This document shows, in pieces, positions 50,036 to 53,867 of a stretch of DNA of 53,867 nt. Numbering within the stretch: position 1 is the stretch's first letter; every line of letters starts with the position of its first letter. Both the position numbers and the translations under genes were made by a program. The notes below the pieces were generated by a model. It searched no databases. It saw nothing but the letters and a program-made list of their open reading frames with translations, and was not told where the DNA came from. The stretch is from JBEAOO01 sp041164825 (GTDB taxonomy: Bacteria; Pseudomonadota; Gammaproteobacteria; Burkholderiales; Burkholderiaceae_C). The stretch lies in assembly GCA_041164825.1 (NCBI GenBank), contig JBEAOO010000006.1, positions 1 through 53,867 of the forward strand, read 5' to 3'.

Positions 50036-52420
50036 ATGCCCCTCACTCTCCTGACCCGCCGAATCGACAAGGTCTTGCTGCACGCAGCAGGCTTGGTGCT
50101 GTTCATCTGCGTCGTCATCTTGAGCAACCGCTGGTGGGTGGCCGCGGAGCAAGCGGCCATGACTGCGGCCTTGTTGGCCGAGCATGCGCGCGCTGCGGTC
50201 ACGCACGTGTCGGCCCGCGGTCAGACGCCGCTGCCGCCCAGTGAACTGGCAGCGCAAGTGGTGTCGCTGTCGGCGGCGCACCGGGCGGTGTGGGTGCGTG
50301 CGGCCGACGGCCGCACGCTGGCCCTGGCCGCTCAGGGCGCCGACTGGGTGATGCGCCCTGATGCTGCCTGGCGTCGCGCCGATCTGCCCACCGGCAGCCA
50401 CCTGAGTGCGCAGGGCCAGCCCGTGGCGTCGCACCCTTGGACGTGGATGCCGCCGTTCGAGGTGCTCGACATCGCGGCCGCGGGCGGGCCGCAAGTGCGG
50501 GTCTTGATGTCGCTGGCGGTGCCGCGGCAGCAGCAGATCTATTTGGTGCGCCAGGGCCTGTTGTCGGTGCTGATGTTGATGCCGCTGGTGGCGCTGTTTT
50601 TGTGGTGGGTGCTGCGGCGCCCGCGCCAAGCCCTCAAAGAATACGCGGCCTACGCCGCCCAACTGCCGACCGGCACGCCAACCCGCCTGTCCACTGCGCC
50701 CACCCACCTGCTGGCCGTGGACGCGCTGCGCGTGTCGCTCAACGAGGTGGCGGATTTGTTGCAGGCGCAGCGCGAACGCCAGCGCGCCGACGAGGCCGCC
50801 TTGATGGCCGTGGCCGAACAAGCGCGCGCCGCGGCCGATGTGAAAAGCCAGTTCCTGGCCAATATGAGCCACGAGATCCGCACCCCGCTCAATGGCGTGA
50901 TCGGCATCAACCAATTGCTGCTCGGCACCGAGCTGAGCGCGCAGCAGCGCCACTACTTGCAACTCGCCAGTCAGAGCTCGCACCAGCTGCTGTTGATCGT
51001 CAACGATGTGCTCGATCTGTCCAAAGTCGAGGCGGGCCGCATGACCTTGGAGAGCGTCGCGTTTTCGCCCCACCAGTTGATCGACGAGGTGCTGCCGCCG
51101 TTCGGCGTGCGGGCGGCTGAAAAGGGGCTGACGCTGCTCAACCTGGCCAGCCCATCGCTGCCGCTGACGGTGCTTGGCGACCCGCTGCGCCTGCGCCAGG
51201 TGCTGGGCAATTTGCTGAGCAATGCGGTCAAGTTCACCGCCGACGGCCATGTGACGCTGAAGGTGCTCGCCTTGCCGATGGCCGGCGACCCCAGCCGGGT
51301 GCAGCTGGTGTTTGAGGTGCGTGACACCGGCCCCGGCATTGCGCCCGAACAGCGCCAGGCGGTGATGGAGGCCTTTGGCCAAGCCGATGCCTCGATCGCC
51401 CGCCACCACGGTGGCACCGGCCTGGGCCTCACCATCAGCAGCGCCTTGCTGGGCCTGATGGGTGCCCGCTTGCAGATCGACGGTCAACCCGGGCAGGGCA
51501 CCGTGTTCAGCTTCACCTTGACCTGCGAATGGGCTGGCGGCACCGCCGGCCGGCGCGTGCCGGAGTGGTCGAGTTGGGCCGGGGCGCAGGTGCTGTGGGT
51601 CGACCCCTTGGAGGTGTCGCGCCAGTGGTACGGGCAGGTGCTTCGTGGCTGGCAGGCGGAGGTGCGCGTGGCGGCCTCGCTGGCCGAGGTGCTGCAGCCC
51701 GCCGTGGCGCCGAGCCTGCTGGTGGTGAGTGCGGCGGTGCTCAACGAGGTCAGCGAAGACACCTTGGCCGGCTGGGCACAGCGCGTGGGGCCGGCGGCCC
51801 GCAAGGTGCTGTTGCTCGGCCCCTTCGAGCAGGTGCCTGCCGAGTTGCTGGCCGATGGCTGGACCACGCTGATGACGCCGCTGGCGCTGAACGCGCTCAA
51901 TGCCTTGAACGCCCCGCAGCAGGCGCCCAGCGATGCCGATGCGTCTGGCCCCAGCTCGCGCCCGGGTGCGCCGGCGCTGCAGGGCTTGCGTGTGCTGCTG
52001 GCCGAAGACAACGAGGTGAATGCACTGGTGGCGATGGCCGCGTTGGAGAAAAACGGCGCGCTGGTCAGCCACGCGGCCGATGGCGAAGCCGCCTTGCGCC
52101 TGGCCCTGCAGGGCGGGCACGACGTGGTGCTGATGGACCTGCAAATGCCCGGCATGGATGGCCATGCGGCCTGCCGCGCCTTGCGTGAATTTGAGGCCGA
52201 ACACCAGCTGCCGCGCCTGCCCGTGGTGGCGATGACGGCCCACCTGCTGCGCCAAGAGCGCCAACGCATGCGCGAGAGCGACATGGACGGCTACATCAGC
52301 AAGCCGTTCGAATGGAGCACGCTGGTGGCCGAGATCGAACGGGTGCTGGACGCCGACCCACACCGCACCCACGATGCCGACCCCACCGGGCACAGCGGCT
52401 TTCCACCCACGCCATTTTGA
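50036..52420 (+). CDS. Hybrid sensor histidine kinase/response regulator
   Basis: A 794-residue membrane-bound two-component sensor. Two transmembrane segments (about 13-31 and 176-198) enclose a periplasmic sensor of about 145 residues without a recognised fold. The dimerisation/phosphoacceptor domain has His279 in NMSHEIRTPLNG. The ATPase domain has LGNLLSNAVKFT, DTGPGI and GGTGLGLTIS. A degenerate receiver-like segment (about 515-620) precedes the true receiver (about 647-770) with LLAEDNEVN and phosphoacceptor Asp701 in VVLMDLQMPGMDG. No output regulator lies next to it, so the phosphorelay partner is unknown. ATG 50036 starts the first hydrophobic span properly. Confidence 0.92.
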   Translation: MPLTLLTRRIDKVLLHAAGLVLFICVVILSNRWWVAAEQAAMTAALLAEHARAAVTHVSARGQTPLPPSELAAQVVSLSAAHRAVWVRAADGRTLALAAQGADWVMRPDAAWRRADLPTGSHLSAQGQPVASHPWTWMPPFEVLDIAAAGGPQVRVLMSLAVPRQQQIYLVRQGLLSVLMLMPLVALFLWWVLRRPRQALKEYAAYAAQLPTGTPTRLSTAPTHLLAVDALRVSLNEVADLLQAQRERQRADEAALMAVAEQARAAADVKSQFLANMSHEIRTPLNGVIGINQLLLGTELSAQQRHYLQLASQSSHQLLLIVNDVLDLSKVEAGRMTLESVAFSPHQLIDEVLPPFGVRAAEKGLTLLNLASPSLPLTVLGDPLRLRQVLGNLLSNAVKFTADGHVTLKVLALPMAGDPSRVQLVFEVRDTGPGIAPEQRQAVMEAFGQADASIARHHGGTGLGLTISSALLGLMGARLQIDGQPGQGTVFSFTLTCEWAGGTAGRRVPEWSSWAGAQVLWVDPLEVSRQWYGQVLRGWQAEVRVAASLAEVLQPAVAPSLLVVSAAVLNEVSEDTLAGWAQRVGPAARKVLLLGPFEQVPAELLADGWTTLMTPLALNALNALNAPQQAPSDADASGPSSRPGAPALQGLRVLLAEDNEVNALVAMAALEKNGALVSHAADGEAALRLALQGGHDVVLMDLQMPGMDGHAACRALREFEAEHQLPRLPVVAMTAHLLRQERQRMRESDMDGYISKPFEWSTLVAEIERVLDADPHRTHDADPTGHSGFPPTPF

Positions 52421-52509
52421 GCGGTGAGGTCAGACGGGTTCGCACCTTCTCCTGTGCCTTCGCGCTCAAAGGTCTTCGACGTGACGCGGGCAGCAAGGAG
52501 CGTTCGCGG

Positions 52510-52638
52510 CACATCGCCCCAGCCCATCGCCGCCCTCGCGCCGACCGTCGAACGGGACGCGTTTTCAAGCCCAGGGCGGCAACGTGCCGAGAACCGAACC
52601 TCCCAGACCTGGAGAACGAGGTGCTTTCGAACGCGAGC
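52510..52638. repeat. Second copy of the dispersed intergenic repeat
   Basis: In the 223-base gap between the 3' ends of the kinase and aminotransferase genes, 52510-52539 matches the inverse of 4851-4880 at 28 of 30 bases and also resembles 4934-4959 directly. Bases 52584-52638 resemble 5135-5191 in direct orientation (shared GAGAACCGA and GAACGC blocks). No open reading frame of note lies here. Confidence 0.6.
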
Positions 52639-52643
52639 CCGAA

Positions 52644-53840
52644 TCAGCCCGCCAGCACCTTGGCCATGGCCTCGGCGGTTCGTTCCACATTCCCGCTGTT
52701 CAAGCCAGCCACGCAAATGCGGCCCGAGCGCACCAGGTACACGCCCAGCTCTTCGCGCAGGCGGTCGACCTGGGCCGGGTTGAGGCCGGTGTAGCTGAAC
52801 ATGCCGCGCTGGGTGAGGACGTAGCTGAAGTCGCGGCCCGGCACCTTGGCGCTCAGCACCGCATGCAAACGCTCGCGCATCTGCTGAATGCGCTGGCGCA
52901 TGCCGTCGAGCTCGTCGGCCCACAGCTGGCGCAGGTCGGGCGAGCCCAGCACCATGGCCACCAGCTGGCCGGCGTACAGCGGCGGGCTGGAGTAGTTTCG
53001 GCGCACCGTGGCTTTGAGCTGGCCCAGCACCAGATCGGCCTGCGCCGCATCGGGGCACACCACGCTCAGCGCGCCGCAGCGCTCGCCATACACAGACAAG
53101 CTCTTGGAGAACGAGTTGGCCACGAAGAAGCTCAGGCCGGCGTCAGTCAGCGCGCGCACCGCAAACGCATCGGCCTCGATGCCGTCGCCAAAGCCTTGGT
53201 AGGCGATGTCGAGGAAGGCGATCAGGTCGCGCTCGCGCAGCACCGGGATCAGCGCCGCCCATTGCGTCGGCGTGAGGTCGACGCCCGTGGGGTTGTGGCA
53301 GCAGGCGTGCAGCAGCACCACGCTTTTGGCGGGCAGCTGGCGCAGCGCGTCCAGCATGGCGTCAAAGCGCAGGCCGCCGGTGGCCGCGTCGTAGTAGGGG
53401 TAGGTGCCCACGGTCAGGCCGGCGCCTTCAAACACGGCGCGGTGGTTGTCCCAGGTCGGGTCGCTCACCCAGAGGCCGCTGTCGGGGAACCAGCGCTTGA
53501 TGAAGTCGGCGCCCACCTTGAGCCCGCCGGACGAGCCCACCGACTGGATGGTGGCCACGCGCTTGGCGGCCAGCGCGCTGTGCTCGGCGCCAAACAGCAG
53601 CGTTTGCACCACGCTGCGGAAGGCGGCCAGGCCTTCCATCGGCAGGTAAGGCTTGGGGCCGGTCTGCGCGGCCAGGCGCTTCTCGGCCTCGGCCACCGCC
53701 GCCATCACCGGGATGCGGCCGGCATCGTCAAAGTAGATGCCGATCGAGAGGTTGATCTTGTCGCTGCGAGGGTCCTTCTGGAAGTTCTCGTTCAGCGTGA
53801 GGATGGGGTCGCCGCCGTAGGCTTCGATGTGCGCAAACAT
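52644..53840 (-). CDS. Aromatic amino acid aminotransferase (TyrB/AspC type)
   Basis: A 398-residue class Ia PLP transaminase that exchanges amino groups between aromatic or acidic amino acids and 2-oxoglutarate. It starts MFAHIEAYGGDPILTLNENF, close to the E. coli AspC/TyrB N-terminus. HACCHNPTGVDLT is in the PLP region, the PLP lysine is in VANSFSKSLSVYGERCG, and the C-terminal arginine that holds the substrate carboxylate lies in VYLVRSGRICVAGLN. Aspartate versus aromatic specificity cannot be settled by eye. The start at 53840 lies 27 bases from the window end, so its promoter is outside. Confidence 0.92.
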   Translation of the reverse strand: MFAHIEAYGGDPILTLNENFQKDPRSDKINLSIGIYFDDAGRIPVMAAVAEAEKRLAAQTGPKPYLPMEGLAAFRSVVQTLLFGAEHSALAAKRVATIQSVGSSGGLKVGADFIKRWFPDSGLWVSDPTWDNHRAVFEGAGLTVGTYPYYDAATGGLRFDAMLDALRQLPAKSVVLLHACCHNPTGVDLTPTQWAALIPVLRERDLIAFLDIAYQGFGDGIEADAFAVRALTDAGLSFFVANSFSKSLSVYGERCGALSVVCPDAAQADLVLGQLKATVRRNYSSPPLYAGQLVAMVLGSPDLRQLWADELDGMRQRIQQMRERLHAVLSAKVPGRDFSYVLTQRGMFSYTGLNPAQVDRLREELGVYLVRSGRICVAGLNSGNVERTAEAMAKVLAG

Positions 53841-53867
53841 GGGTGCGGTGGGGTGAGCGTTGGGGAG

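Overview
The window is 53.9 kb of GC-rich, densely coded chromosome. Gene content and order point to a betaproteobacterium of the order Burkholderiales, most like Comamonadaceae: a full atpIBEFHAGDC operon, hemE next to priA, uup, a cytochrome c'/b561 pair, a DUF1800/DUF1501 pair and a LemA/TPM cluster. This is inferred from gene content and base composition; no database was searched. I see no rRNA, tRNA, CRISPR array, transposase or prophage.

Layout. 1-4.6 kb: arylamine N-acetyltransferase, an RluA-type pseudouridine synthase translationally coupled to the tRNA hydroxylase TrhO, and the ABC-F protein Uup. 4.6-5.2 kb: a gene-free stretch with a terminator and interlocking inverted repeats. 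5.2-10.0 kb: a small exported protein, then a tight five-gene operon (DUF1800, DUF1501, DUF3106-like, ECF sigma factor, single-span membrane protein). 10.1-11.8 kb: a HipBA-type toxin-antitoxin pair with two matching operators. 11.8-17.1 kb: a MocR-type regulator divergent from a four-gene amino-acid cluster (EamA exporter, Asp/Glu racemase, aminotransferase, PhzF). 17.2-21.0 kb: cytochrome c', cytochrome b561, GNAT, aldose epimerase, SMP-30 lactonase. 21.2-28.6 kb: the nine-gene F1Fo ATP synthase operon. 28.8-33.0 kb: two TPM-domain proteins, LemA and a cysteine synthase, divergent from hemE. 33.0-39.1 kb: priA, an AAA/DUF4143 gene bracketed by matching palindromes, a rubredoxin-reductase-like flavoprotein and an AEC transporter. 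39.2-41.2 kb: Rep helicase. 41.3-47.5 kb: an RND efflux operon with DUF2892, a SLAC1/TDT channel and an atypical CsoR-family repressor, transcribed from a promoter lying between two palindromic operators. 47.7-53.8 kb: a GH19-like muramidase/chitinase-type protein, an amidase, a hybrid histidine kinase and an aromatic aminotransferase.

How genes work together. Most of the window is housekeeping (ATP synthesis, heme, cysteine, DNA restart, RNA modification). Three units look self-contained and regulated: hipBA (antitoxin probably binding TTGAT-N6-ATCAA boxes), the MocR-controlled amino-acid cluster, and the CsoR-controlled efflux operon, which I infer handles a thiol-reactive or sulfur species rather than copper. 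The most unusual element is the solitary AAA/DUF4143 gene. A 37-bp palindrome touches its start codon, a 25-bp exact inverted copy of part of that palindrome lies just past its stop, and its C-terminus carries a nuclease-like D...E-x-K signature. A second structural curiosity is a dispersed intergenic repeat found in two gaps between convergent genes, at about 4.8-5.2 kb and 52.5-52.6 kb.
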